Source: Pilaira anomala (Eukaryota; Mucoromycota; Mucoromycetes; Mucorales; Mucoraceae). Taken from it: 64,000 nucleotides of DNA. The translations under genes and the position numbers were made by a program. Positions 10,423-20,775 of the stretch are shown here, one piece after another (within the stretch, counting starts at the first letter, position 1; every line of letters starts with the position of its first letter). Where the stretch lies: contig JAIXMQ010000097.1 in assembly GCA_025716855.1 (NCBI GenBank), positions 1-64,000 of the forward strand, written 5' to 3'. The notes under the pieces are model-generated. The model worked only from the letters and a program-made list of their open reading frames with translations, had not been told where the DNA came from and ran no database searches.

Positions 10423-11732
10423 ATGAGCAAAAACAACAACGGCAAACAAAAGACTCCTCTTCTCACCCATCTTGTTGCAGGTGGTGCTGCTGGTTTCATG
10501 GAAGCATGTACTTGTCATCCTCTCGATACCATTAAAGTTAGAATGCAGTTGGCAAAAAATGCTGCCAGAAATGCTAAGGTATACCTCTAGTTATATACAC
10601 TATTTCTTTTGATTATTTAAATTAACATGACTTTTTTTTTAGGGTAAGCCTCTCGGTTTCCTTGGTGTAGGTGCAAAGATTATTAGAAATGAATCTTTCT
10701 GGGCTTTATATAAGGGTCTTGGTGCCGTTGTCTCTGGTATTGTTCCCAAGATGGCCATTCGTTTCTCTTCTTTTGAATTATATAAGGAATGGTTAGCTGA
10801 CCCAGCCACTGGTAAAGTCAGTACCCTTTCTGTCTTCTTTGGTAAGTTTATATATTTATATTATTTTTAATTTGTTTATTTTGAAATTAATCTTTTTTTT
10901 TTTTTTGTTATTAGCTGGTCTTGCTGCCGGTACTACCGAAGCCGTTTTAGTTGTTTCTCCTATGGATCTTATCAAGATTCGTCTCCAGGTATATATATAT
11001 ATATATATATAAAAGTGATTGGTATAAAAAAGTTTTCTAAACGAAAATTATATTTATTAGGCTCAACGTCACTCTATGGCTGATCCTATGGATGTTCCCA
11101 AGTACCGTAATGCTCCTCATGCTGCTTACACAATTGTTCGTGAGGAAGGTGTCCGTGCTTTGTACAAGGGCGTTACCTTAACTGCTTTAAGACAAGGTAA
11201 ACTGATATAATATTTAACAAATGATGGTTCAAACATACTAATCTTTTATATATAAATTTAGCCACCAACCAAGCTGCTAACTTCACTGCTTATCAAGAAT
11301 TCAAGAAGATCGCACAAAAATACCAAAACTTGGAAGAACTTCCTTCTTACCAACATTTAGTTCTTGGTGGTGTTTCTGGTGCTATGGGTAAGTTTTTATT
11401 TTTATTTTGGTTCACATGTTTGAATAATTTCTCACGAATTTTATATAATAGGTCCTCTTTCAAACGCACCTATTGATACAATTAAGACTCGTATTCAAAA
11501 GTCCAGTGCACCTGGTTCTGGATGGGAGAGATTCAAGGTAGTTACATCCGAGATTATGGCTAAGGAAGGTCCCAGAGCTTTCTACAAGGGTTTGACACCT
11601 AGATTGTTGAGAGTTGCTCCCGGTCAAGCTGTTACTTTCATGGTTTATGAAAAGGTCAAGGCATGGCTCGATATCTTCCAAGGAAAGGTTCAAGATGGTG
11701 AAATCACTATTCTCCCTACTCCTTCCAAGTAA
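10423..11732 (+). CDS. SFC1: mitochondrial succinate/fumarate carrier
   Basis: Six exons join in frame (10423-10578, 10643-10841, 10915-10988, 11061-11196, 11262-11387, 11452-11732) to give 323 residues; yeast Sfc1/Acr1 has 322. Each third carries the mitochondrial carrier signature: HPLDTIKVRMQ, SPMDLIKIRLQ and APIDTIKTRIQ. The substrate-linked start of helix 1 reads VAGGAAGFMEACTCHPLDT, as in Sfc1. The family exchanges cytosolic succinate for mitochondrial fumarate across the inner membrane, linking the glyoxylate cycle to gluconeogenesis on C2 and fatty-acid substrates. The acyl-CoA synthetase and Reg1-like genes in this window belong to the same broad area of carbon metabolism, though they are not linked. 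Coding codons are C-ending and well-used (GTC, ATC, CTC), suggesting good expression. Confidence 0.9.
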
Positions 11733-13649
11733 AAAAAAAAAAAAAAAATGTTAATTCATTTTTCTGTATTATAAAAAAAAAAAAAGGTGAAAAAAGTTTA
11801 TACCCGACTTTTTTTTTTCTTTTTCTTCTTCTCCTCCTTCCCTCTTATATCATCACACACACACACACACACAAAACACTTTATTTCCGCTATCATTATA
11901 TATAGATATATCTTTATTTTAAAGAACAAACATGTACTACTATTATTTTTTGTGTTATATGTAATCTTTTCTTATTATAAATAGTATTTGATTAAAAAAA
12001 AAAAAAAAAAAATAACAAAAAATTACTTTGTTGGTTACACCTATTTTATCTTTTTTCCATTTTTTTAAGGAACAAAAAGATAACAACCCCACATTTATGT
12101 CGGAATTTGAATTTGTTGCATCATGACATAAACTATAGCGATTTCTATTGTGTACTGGGTTTATATTACTATTATAACTTACTTTATCTGGCCATATCAA
12201 TTCGATCAAAAGTAATACTATAGGCTAGAACACTTGTAAAAAGTATATATTAGAAAAAGAGATGATCTTATTAAAACAAAAGAACAAGTGATACCACGTA
12301 TCACATTCATGTGTTGTACCAAGAACACAATATTCCCTTTGAACTACATAACTACCACCCTGGTTGAAAGCTTTTTAATTTGTTTTATGCTGGTTTTTAT
12401 AAGCATAAATTATACCACATGTATTATATTATTATTAGAAGTTGTTGTAAACTCATTTTGTGCCTCCTACAAGCTGTAAAACGAGTATGGTGTCTATGTA
12501 TCAAGCTGATTATAATACCAACCACATGTGAAGTCTAGAAAAAAAAAATAACCTGGATAGCTTGATGCGATGATTAATTTCCAAGTAAAAAACATCCCTG
12601 GAAATATTCACTATATTCCCAATGATATTATGCTTATAGAATTGGATGATTTAATTCTAAAAGTCTATAAGCACCCTTGACACCGTTGAATTTTCTTTCG
12701 AGCCTCATATGTATAAGAGCATGTAGAATATAAAATACTTTTTTTTTTTTTTTTTTTTTTTTTGCTATTGAGCTCTTGATTAACAAGAACACAGCCATAG
12801 TAAATGCAAGTTTATAAATATCATATAAAATCAGGTACATGCAATACCAATGAAGAACACATTCTATGATCTCTGTTTGTGTAATGACGTACAAAACTAA
12901 CTAGAAGATTTGTTTTATTTACCTGTTTATTTTGCGCTGGTCTTCAACTGTTACACTAGAGTGTAACAGATAATAGCCGCCGATTGATCTAAAATAAGTA
13001 AACCCATTGAGATTAGATAATATTTCAGTTGTCCCGGTCAAAATGGACCAGGCCAAAACGTATATCCACATCATGGAACGCCCGTATAACGACACGAGTT
13101 TTCTTTCCCCCCAACCCCCAAAGGTCAGTTATTAACTATTATCAGTGATTGCAAATTTAAGTCATTAAAACACGAGTATGTGTACTGAATAATGTACAAA
13201 AAGTACAACTTGTGACAAACATGTAACTTTTTTTCGCTTAGATAATACAGGGAACAAGCAAGTTGCTTTCAATTTTGTGTACTAATAAAGATAGATGCTG
13301 TCTAATGCAGTGATAAAAGACTTTCCTATTCGTGGATATACCTTTTCACATAGCCATCTCAATATAAAAAATTCCCCACAGTTCATGCAAATGTACATAC
13401 ATTTATTTTCGCAGAGTTTAGCAGAAAAAAAAAAAAACCTGTGGCTCAACTAGCAGAAAGGTTTAATTTTATTCATTTACTGAGAAATATTTTTCGTAAA
13501 GTGAACTTGAATGTGCTTTTTATTTAAAACTATACATTCTATGCTATCTTCTTTGTGATGATAGACGTATACGTATATAACACTGTCCTTCTAATTCTAA
13601 TAGCTCTTTGATAACCAACAGATGCGTGGTAAAGGTAAAAATTAAACAT
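11733..13649. other. gene-poor AT-rich intergenic stretch
   Basis: Contains the 3' end of SFC1, an AC repeat at about 11855-11873 and several A/T homopolymers. No exon could be supported on either strand. A perfect 10-bp inverted repeat lies at 12948-12969 (separate entry). Confidence 0.6.
12948..12969. repeat. perfect 10-bp inverted repeat with 2-bp spacer
   Basis: Arms CTGTTACACT and AGTGTAACAG are separated by AG. In such AT-rich DNA a mixed-composition palindrome of this length is unusual. It could be a dimeric transcription-factor site or a remnant of a transposon end. No gene starts within several hundred bases. Confidence 0.55.
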
Positions 13650-14506
13650 CACCCACCTCGATTTTCTGATACGGGAAATCCCATCACCCACTCATTTTGT
13701 TCTCTCAGTTTTTTTTTTTTTTTAAAAAAAAAAAGAATGAGCCGTTTTGAAACTACCATTGCATTACTGTAGTAAAAGCCCCTACGTCAAACTACATGAT
13801 TACTAACCTTAGTCAGTTTCTTGATAAAGAAAAATTCGTAAAGAGGTTGATTCTTATCAACCTCACCTGGGTGCTCAGAACCTAAAGTGACGTCTATTTT
13901 ATTTTTTGATTATATCTTTTCTTTTTTCAGACGACAGTACTCAAGGTCAAGGTTTTCTTCTTACGTCGGGAAAGTTATTCCCCAGCCCTTTATAGATTTT
14001 TTTTTTTTCAAAAATCATAACTGAGTAGATACATCTTTACGGTTAAAAAAGGTTTTGAAGCGTAGCTTTTCAATGGTTTCTAATGTAGAATTTTACGCTC
14101 TTTCCAGTGATATAAAAATATATTATTAATAAAGATTAATAGTCGTTGTCAGAAAATGTAACTACAATTTTGGGGAGAGTATCTATTTAGTTTTTTACAT
14201 CCATATATACATCTACCTACATTCATGATTTTGAATGTTAGGAATAACTTTTCCAGCTTATTCAGAAGATTTGATTGGGCTAAATGTTTCTCCCGCTATA
14301 AAAACAAAAACCTTGACAGTAGTAACTATCTCCTTTTTTCATTATCAAGTAAACGAATTAAGGTCATTAAGCATATAGCGTAGCGCAGGGGGGCTTTTCT
14401 ATGGTAATGTAATGGTAGTTTTTAAAGCATTTATTTTTTCTTAAAGAAATAATTGAATGATTTGTGGGTGATGGAATTTCCTGTATTAGGAAATCGAGAA
14501 TGGGTG
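13650..14506. mobile_element. long-inverted-repeat (foldback-like) element, about 857 bp
   Basis: The sequence from 13650 (CACCCACCTCGATTTTCTGA) matches the reverse complement of the sequence ending at 14506 (CACCCATTCTCGATTTCCTA). The match runs through several blocks in the same order. These are GGAAATCCCATCACCCAC against GGAAATTCCATCACCCAC, AAACTACCATTGCATTACTG against AAACTACCATTACATTACCA, a TTGATAAxGAAAAA block, and GTCAAGGTTTT at about 13950 and 14310. The arms are therefore roughly 200-330 bp, with an unrelated centre of about 280 bp lacking an ORF. A diverged single arm occurs at 39386-39625. The structure fits a non-autonomous DNA transposon or foldback element. Target-site duplication is not clear. 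It lies 250 bp upstream of TAN1. Confidence 0.7.
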
Positions 14507-14726
14507 GATCTTTCATGGCTCTTGTGGTTTCATGCGAATTCTAGGGACTAAATGCACTGCTCAAGTTTAGATCCGTAGACCATCAAGTCTTCATACCTAC
14601 TTTCAACTGGTGATACTGTTGTTGTGGCCTTAATCTTTAAATGATTGACTACAATCGCAAGAAAGAGCAAGCCGTCACGTAGTGACCACTCTTTCAAATT
14701 GAATAAAAAAGATCAATAAAAAAAAA

Positions 14727-14745
14727 AAGTTTAAATTTTAAACTT
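14727..14745. repeat. short palindrome just upstream of TAN1
   Basis: AAGTTTAA-ATT-TTAAACTT, 8-bp arms around a 3-bp centre, ending 15 nt before the chosen TAN1 start. It could form a small hairpin in the 5' leader. AT-only composition makes chance likely. Confidence 0.35.
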
Positions 14746-14759
14746 GTTTAAGAAGAAAA

Positions 14760-16097
14760 ATGTCAAAGAGATCAGGTCAATTTGGAGGAGGTAAAAAGAA
14801 GAAGCAAAAGACTTACCACTGCGCCAAGGTTAGACCAAAGAAAAGAAAAAGGAGCATACTTTAAGTATTGTGTTTTTTTTTTGTTAAAAATAATAGAAAA
14901 TAGGAAAATGAGAAATCGGGAGCAACCAAAAGTAAGAGCACCTTTAACATCCAACCTGATATGGCTGGTGTATTAGTTATGTGTACTCGTTCCAAAGAAA
15001 ACCGTGCAGTCAAGGAAGCGTTAGATATTTTACAAAGGGTAATCCTTTTTTTTTTTTTTTTTAGTCAGTTTGAGATTAAGCACAAGTGTTTTAACTTTGC
15101 GATTTAGTATGGAGACGAATTATATCCTGTAGCAGAAGAAGAGGAAGAAGATAATATTGACGAGGAAGAAGATTTAGAAGCTTCTATTGCTAAAGAAGTT
15201 GCCGCGTTAAAGAAGCCTAAAGGAAGAAAGAGATTTGCCAATATTACTACAGGCACTGATTGTGGTAAGTTTTCTTGATAAATGTTTATTTTTTTTTTTA
15301 AAAAAAAAAAAAAGATACTAACAAAAGGATAAGTTGTATTTATTCGTACTCTTCCTCCAATTGAGCCTGTCAAATTAGTACACCATATGTTGACGGATTT
15401 GAACACCACACAAAAAAAGACCACGAGATACATTTCAAGATATCTTCCAGTTGAAAAGACGTGTCAAGCTCATATTGAAGATATCGAGAATTCTGCTAAG
15501 CAAATTTTTGCTCCTCATTTCTATCAAAAGGATAGTGAAGGCCAAATTATTCCCAGAAGAGTAACGTATTTCATTTTAATTTGGATCAAAGTAAAGGAAA
15601 ACTGGAGATTAATTCATTTTTTTTTTCAATAGTTTGCTGTTGTATGTAGAGTGCGTAACTGTACCAAACTTGCTCGTATGGATGTCATTAAAGCATTAGC
15701 AGCTACAGCAGGTCAAGGACATAAGGTTGATTTGAACGAACCCGAATTAACAGTAATTGCTGAAATTTGCCAAGTAAGGATTTTATACATATATATATTT
15801 ATCTTGAATAATAGAAATTTAAACTTTCTTTCAAAACAGAATATTTGTATGTTATCTGTTGTTGAAGATTTTAACAAGCTGAAAAAGTACAACATTGAAA
15901 GTATTTTAGGTGTGAATAATGCAGGAACTCCCGAAGAGCCTAAAAAAGAAAGCAATGAGGCTGATGTGGAAGCTAAAATTGAACCTGAAGAGGTGCCAGA
16001 AAAAGCTGAAATTGAGGCTAAAGAAGAAGAAGCTGAAGTTGATGAGGCTAAAACAGGAAATGTTGAGATGTCAGAAAAAGCTAAAATTGATCAATAA
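14760..16097 (+). CDS. TAN1: THUMP-domain tRNA acetylation adaptor (Tan1/THUMPD1)
   Basis: Exons at about 14760-14828, 14906-15039, 15109-15264, 15334-15560, 15632-15774 and 15840-16097 give about 320 residues. The start MSKRSGQFGG is followed by a Lys-rich stretch. Then come PDMAGVLVMCTRSKENRAVK, an acidic insert (AEEEEEDNIDEEED) and the THUMP core with VVFIRTLPPIEPVK, FAVVCRVRNCTKLARMDVIK, NEPELTVIAEICQ and ICMLSVVEDFNKLKKYN. These match Tan1/THUMPD1, which presents serine and leucine tRNAs to the Kre33/NAT10 acetyltransferase for N4-acetylcytidine at position 12. The C-terminal ~75 residues are an acidic EAK-rich tail not needed for the fold. The first exon-intron junction uses a weak donor (GTTAGA) and is the least certain part; the others are consensus. 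Confidence 0.85.
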
Positions 16098-16350
16098 AAC
16101 GAGCCACTTAGAATAAACAAACATTTAGTGGAAAATAAAAAAAAAAATGACAGAGAGAAATATATTTGATTTAAAAAGGGGAAATTGTCGAAGTTATTGT
16201 GTGAAAAATTAAAAAAAAAAAAAAAAATGTCGGTCCGATAGTTGTGTGTGCAAACTATTTAAGAAAAAAAAAAAAACTTGTCTTGTACACACTCTTTTCT
16301 CTTTTCTTTATTTCTTTTTTTTTTTTTTTATTTATTTATTTATTTCCAAC

Positions 16351-17683
16351 ATGGATAATCCAGCAAGTGGCAGTGTATTCTCGGTATCGAGCGATATTCC
16401 GGCCGCTGTTACTTCAAGCACTCCTCCTCCAGTAAGTATTATTTGAATATAATTTCTGTTACAAAAAAAAAAAAAAAATCGAATTGTTTTTTTCACTTTT
16501 AGGTTATTACTACAACTAATGCTCCTACAACAGACGCACCTGTAACAACAGACGCACCTGTTACTACCACTGGTATGACTAGTGATTCTTTTACAACTTC
16601 TTTTGAAGTCTCATCCACTACTACTATTTTAGATAACTCAAATCCTACTACTACTACTACTACTCCTCCTCCTCCTGCACAAAGTAGTAATAACCCTGCC
16701 ACTAGCGCTATTGCTACAACCCCCTCCATGGTTACATCCTTAGCACCAATTGTAACATCATCAGCTGTTCCCGTTGTATCCGTATCCACATCGGGCGATG
16801 CTGTCATGACTTATACCTTTACTTCCTATAGTACTTATGAGACCACAGCACCTACTGTTGTCCCACATAGACCAACCGAAAAAAAATCAAGTATTGGTGC
16901 TATCGTTGGTGGTGTAGTTGGTGGTGTAGCAGGCGTTGTACTTATAGGTAACACATAATAAAGGATTAGTTATATTGGATCAAAAAAAATAGTGGGTGGA
17001 TTTTTTTTTTTTTTTGTCAAACCAAGGAAAAAAAAAAAAAAAGAGAGGGAAAAAAGAAATTCACTAAATTTTAACTTCACCTAAAACTTATCTAATCAGG
17101 AATTATCTTTTGTCTAATGAAACGTCGTAATAAGAAGAAAAAGAATCAGTATGCTGCTGATGACGACGATTTAAGAAGAAACTCGAGCAATCAAGCACAT
17201 CCATTTAATGACTATAATACGTATGGAACACCGAGTACGATGGTAGATAATAATACAGTACAGACTGGTGGTATTTCTGGAGCTAAACCAAGACCGTTTG
17301 TAGCAGCATATAATCCAGATCCAATTTCTCAACCTCAACAGTATGTTGGATATGATGGAGCTACGAGTTCCTCACCACCACCAGGAAACTACCAACCACA
17401 ACAAAATTATTATCAAGATTATTCACAAGATGGTTATTCACAGAGTGGTTACTCACAGACCAGTTATCCACCAAATCAACAACAGCCATATGGTGGATAT
17501 CCCCATGACGCTTATTATAATACACAACAACCACATATCGATTCAACTATTCCAATGTCTAATTCAAGTGTTACTGGAAATTCTGGTAGATATGTACCAA
17601 ATGAATTTGATAATCATAGTACAACAAGACATGTACCTGATGAAATTGATTCAACGCCACCAACGATACAACGTCCTGCATAA
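16351..17683 (+). CDS. mucin-like single-pass membrane protein, possible cell-wall sensor
   Basis: Three exons (16351-16431, 16503-16947, 17100-17683) join in frame to about 369 residues. Residues 1-150 are almost all Ser, Thr, Pro, Ala and Val, typical of an O-mannosylated ectodomain. They are followed by EKKSSIGAIVGGVVGGVAG, VVLIGIIFCLM (one membrane helix) and a basic stop-transfer KRRNKKKK. The cytoplasmic tail is Gln/Tyr/Ser/Pro-rich with QSGYSQTSY-type repeats. This is the plan of fungal Mid2/Wsc-type stress sensors and of mucin-like adhesins. Unlike those, no cleavable N-terminal signal peptide is visible: the chosen start reads MDNPASGSVF. Either the N-terminus is reverse-inserted (type III) or an upstream exon has been missed. 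The intron splits the membrane helix. Confidence 0.65.
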
Positions 17684-17845
17684 AAAAATGTTTATTTAAA
17701 CAGATCTTACTATCAATACAAATTTTTATATAATTATTATATATATTTTTTTTTTAGAAATAAAATCAATCAAAAAAAAAAAAACCCTGATGTTTGTGTC
17801 ACTTTCGTAAATAAACAAAATGTAAATATTTATGCAACATTAAAT

Positions 17846-17881
<36 letters not shown>

Positions 17882-17921
17882 GAGAATTTTTTATTTATTT
17901 TAAAGTAAAAGTAGTAAAAAT

Positions 17922-19378
17922 TTAAAGATCCTTCTTGAGAGTACCCATGAATTGATGCTTCTCGGCGGGAGTTTGGAAACGACCGTGACCGAACTTGGAG
18001 GAGGTATCGATGAACTTGACAGAGACCTTTTCCAAAGCAGAACGCTTGGTGTGAACAGTCAAAGACTTACGAAGAGTGATGACTCTCTTCTTGGCACCAG
18101 CACAACAACCCTTGATCATGACGAAGTCAGAGTTGACAACACCATAATGAGGGAAACCACCCATAGGAGTAATAGGCTTCTCAGTTAAATCGTACTCAGT
18201 GGTACCAGACTTAGCATCAGCACCGTTAGCAATACGATAAATCTTCTTGTTGATTTCGGTACGACGATGGTAACCACGTTGACCAGCACGAGCGACAGAG
18301 TACATGACTCTGGAAGGATGCCAGGCACCAATACAAGCGACCTTACGGAGACCACGATGAGTCTTACGTTGAAGCTTCTTAGTACCCCAACGAGCGGTAA
18401 CACCTTCGAAACCGTGACCCTTGGTGGTAGCGATGATATCAATCATCTCATCTTGTTCAAAGATGGAACCAACAGTGACTTCCTTTTCGAAATGTTCACG
18501 AGCCCAATCAACCTTGGCTTCAATGGAACCACCGTTTAATTGGATTTCCATAAGGTGAGCCTTACGTTGGTTAAGCTTGGCCTTGGAGATTTGAGTGTGA
18601 GCAATGACACGAACGACAGAACAGTACTTCTTGATACGTTCGAGTTCACGAGTGACATCCTTAGCACCTTGAGCATACTTTTGAGCATACTTGGTGAAAG
18701 CCTTCTTCTTGGAGCGGTACCAGTTCTTGTAGAATCTACGCTTAGCTTCTTCGGAAAGATGTTCAGCCCAGACAGTGGTCAAAGAACGGAGACCACGGGG
18801 GGTCTCGACGTAACCAACAACACCGATAACAACCATAGCGGGTGCTTCAATGACAGTAACGGCTTCAACAACTTCCTTCTTGTGCATCTTGGAACCGGGA
18901 CGTTCAAGATCACGGACAATATGGGTCATACCAGCCTTGTAACCCATGAAAGCGGTCAAGTGGACAGGCTTCTTGGCATCATCCTTAGGGTAAGCCTTAA
19001 CGCGACCACGGTGAGATCTAGTTCTCTTACGGGGACCGAAACCCAAATGACCGTGACGAGGAGCTAAACGTCAAAATAAGGTATTAGTTTAAATATTTTT
19101 TTTTTTTTTGTATCGTTCAGTATGTACATACCCTCAAACTTTCTATATTATTGGCGTAATGATAATAATAATAATAATAAAATAAAAATGTGAAATGTTA
19201 GTAAACTTTGCTTTTGTAATCAAAACGGTTTTTTTTTTTTTTTTTTTTTGCTGATTAATTTTGCAATTTGTTGTTGTGAACGATTTAAATATACCTGTGC
19301 GACTATTGAAACAGAATGATAGAGTTAGTATTTGATGATGGATTGGATGGATGGATTTGAGTTATGATTATTTACCAT
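17922..19378 (-). CDS. RPL3: ribosomal protein uL3 (RPL3), with ATG-only exon and two microexons
   Basis: Main exon 19063-17922 encodes [19 protein letters not shown] and the rest of uL3, including the tip motif [18 protein letters not shown] and the [15 protein letters not shown] loop. The N-terminus is rebuilt from three tiny exons on the minus strand: 19378-19376 (ATG), 19302-19295 (TCGCACAG) and 19142-19132 (AAAGTTTGAGG). Each is bounded by AG and GT. Joined, they give MSHRKFEAPRHG, the universally conserved uL3 start, and a total of exactly 387 residues, the length of yeast Rpl3. uL3 binds 25S rRNA near the peptidyl-transferase centre. Codon use is strongly biased (GGT, AAG, CGT, GTC), as expected for a ribosomal gene. 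It shares a short divergent promoter with VMA10. Confidence 0.95.
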
Positions 19379-19666
19379 GGCTGTTATAGAGACAATAAAA
19401 GAGGAGGATATGATTGATTTCTAATGCTGATTCTACATATAACCTTTTTTTCTTCCGGGGCAAAAACAGACGTGTGCGGTAAAAGCGGGGATAGAATTAA
19501 AAAAAAAAAGTATTGTGTTCGATGTCATTACGATATTCTCATTCGGCATCTCAAACTCATTGAAACGTACTTGCTCCCTTTTTTTTATGATGTTACTATT
19601 TAGTTCGCGAGTTTTTTTTTTTTTTTTTTTTTATATATTTTCTCTTTTTATATCTTTATTTAAATA
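19379..19666. promoter_or_regulatory. shared divergent promoter of RPL3 and VMA10
   Basis: Only 288 bp separate the two initiator codons, which point away from each other. The region contains a T-tract of about 20 (19612-19632) before VMA10 and a CT/AG-rich part. No obvious consensus TATA is centred for RPL3. Both flanking genes place an intron immediately after ATG, so intronic enhancer elements may add to it. Confidence 0.6.
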
Positions 19667-19834
19667 ATGGTAACAGATGGAAAGATGTTCATGCTTCGTA
19701 AAAGACTATTAACCCTTTTTCTTTTTATAGTCTACATCTAACTCTCAAGGTATTAACACTCTTTTGGATGCTGAACGTGAAGCAGCCAAGATTGTTCAAA
19801 AGGCCAAACAATGTAAGTGTGTTTTTTCTTTAGC

Positions 19835-19871
<37 letters not shown>

Positions 19872-20270
19872 TACCAGGTTATTTATAAATATTTTCAAAT
19901 AAAAAAAGACCGTGTTCAACGTTTGAAGGATGCTCGTTCCGAAGCAGCCAAGGAAATTGAAGAACTTAAGGCACAAAAGAATACTGAATATCAAGATTTT
20001 GTTGCACAGGTACTTTTATATATATATATATATATATATATGCGTTATATCAAGTGAGAACGTTTCATCTGATGATAAATATTTTTATTCTTTTTTCTTT
20101 AGCACTCAGGACAATCAGATCAAAGCCTTGGTAAGGTTGATCAAGAGACTGAAGAAAAGATCGAGGAAATTCGTCGTGATGCTGAAGAAAAGAAGCAAGA
20201 TGCTATTGATAAAATGATGAAGGCTATCACTAATGTTGAAACTAAACGTCATGAAAATTATCGTGTCTAA
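19667..20270 (+). CDS. VMA10: V-ATPase subunit G
   Basis: Four coding exons (19667-19669, 19731-19812, 19909-20009, 20103-20270) join in frame to 117 residues; yeast Vma10 has 114. The product reads MSTSNSQGINTLLDAEREAA, then IVQKAKQYRVQRLKDARSEA, AKEIEELKAQKNTEYQDF and a helical tail ending KRHENYRV. This is the peripheral-stalk subunit G of the vacuolar proton pump, which pairs with subunit E as a long coiled coil. The first coding exon is only the ATG: the next base starts a GTAACA donor, and the acceptor TTTTTATAG precedes TCTACATCT. The third exon begins after a T spanning the splice, giving the conserved KQYR. Confidence 0.9.
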
Positions 20271-20293
20271 ATATATATATATATATATATTTG

Positions 20294-20327
<34 letters not shown>

Positions 20328-20775
20328 AATAAATAAAAAAAAAAAGAAAAAAAAAAAAAAAAAAAAGTAAAAAAGAATTGATTTATATATATATAATGTA
20401 TAATGTTTTTGCTATGTAGGGATTTTTGGTATTAAGTAAATATTTTTTTTTTAAAAAAAAAAAACTAAAAGTGGTATATGTGAGAAAAAAAAAAAGGGTG
20501 TGTCTCTATAAGAATAAAATAAAAAGGGCCATAGAATGAAACATACAGTGTTAATAATAATAAGGGGAAAAGAAAAAGAGGAGGAAGAGAAAAAATTACA
20601 TACAATAAGTTTAAAAGAATTATAAAAAGGTATCAAAAATAAGGATATGAGGACATATAAGTTGTGGCAATACACATAAAAAAAAAAAAGGTTAATAAAG
20701 ATTGGAATAAGGAATGTTAAAAAAAAAAGAGAGAGAGAGAGAGAGAGAAAGAAAGAAAGAAAGAAAAAAAGGTGT
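20271..20775. other. convergent 3' region between VMA10 and the next minus-strand gene
   Basis: Very rich in homopolymers: TA repeat 20271-20290, T-run about 20297-20326, A-runs after it, T-run/A-run junction at about 20443-20464, and GA plus GAAA repeats at 20730-20765. No coding exon is supported; the 115-codon minus ORF is translated low-complexity sequence. Confidence 0.6.

Noticed and set aside
18540..19067. 175-codon ORF antisense to RPL3
   Set aside because: Shadow of the strongly biased RPL3 codons on the other strand; no independent motif.
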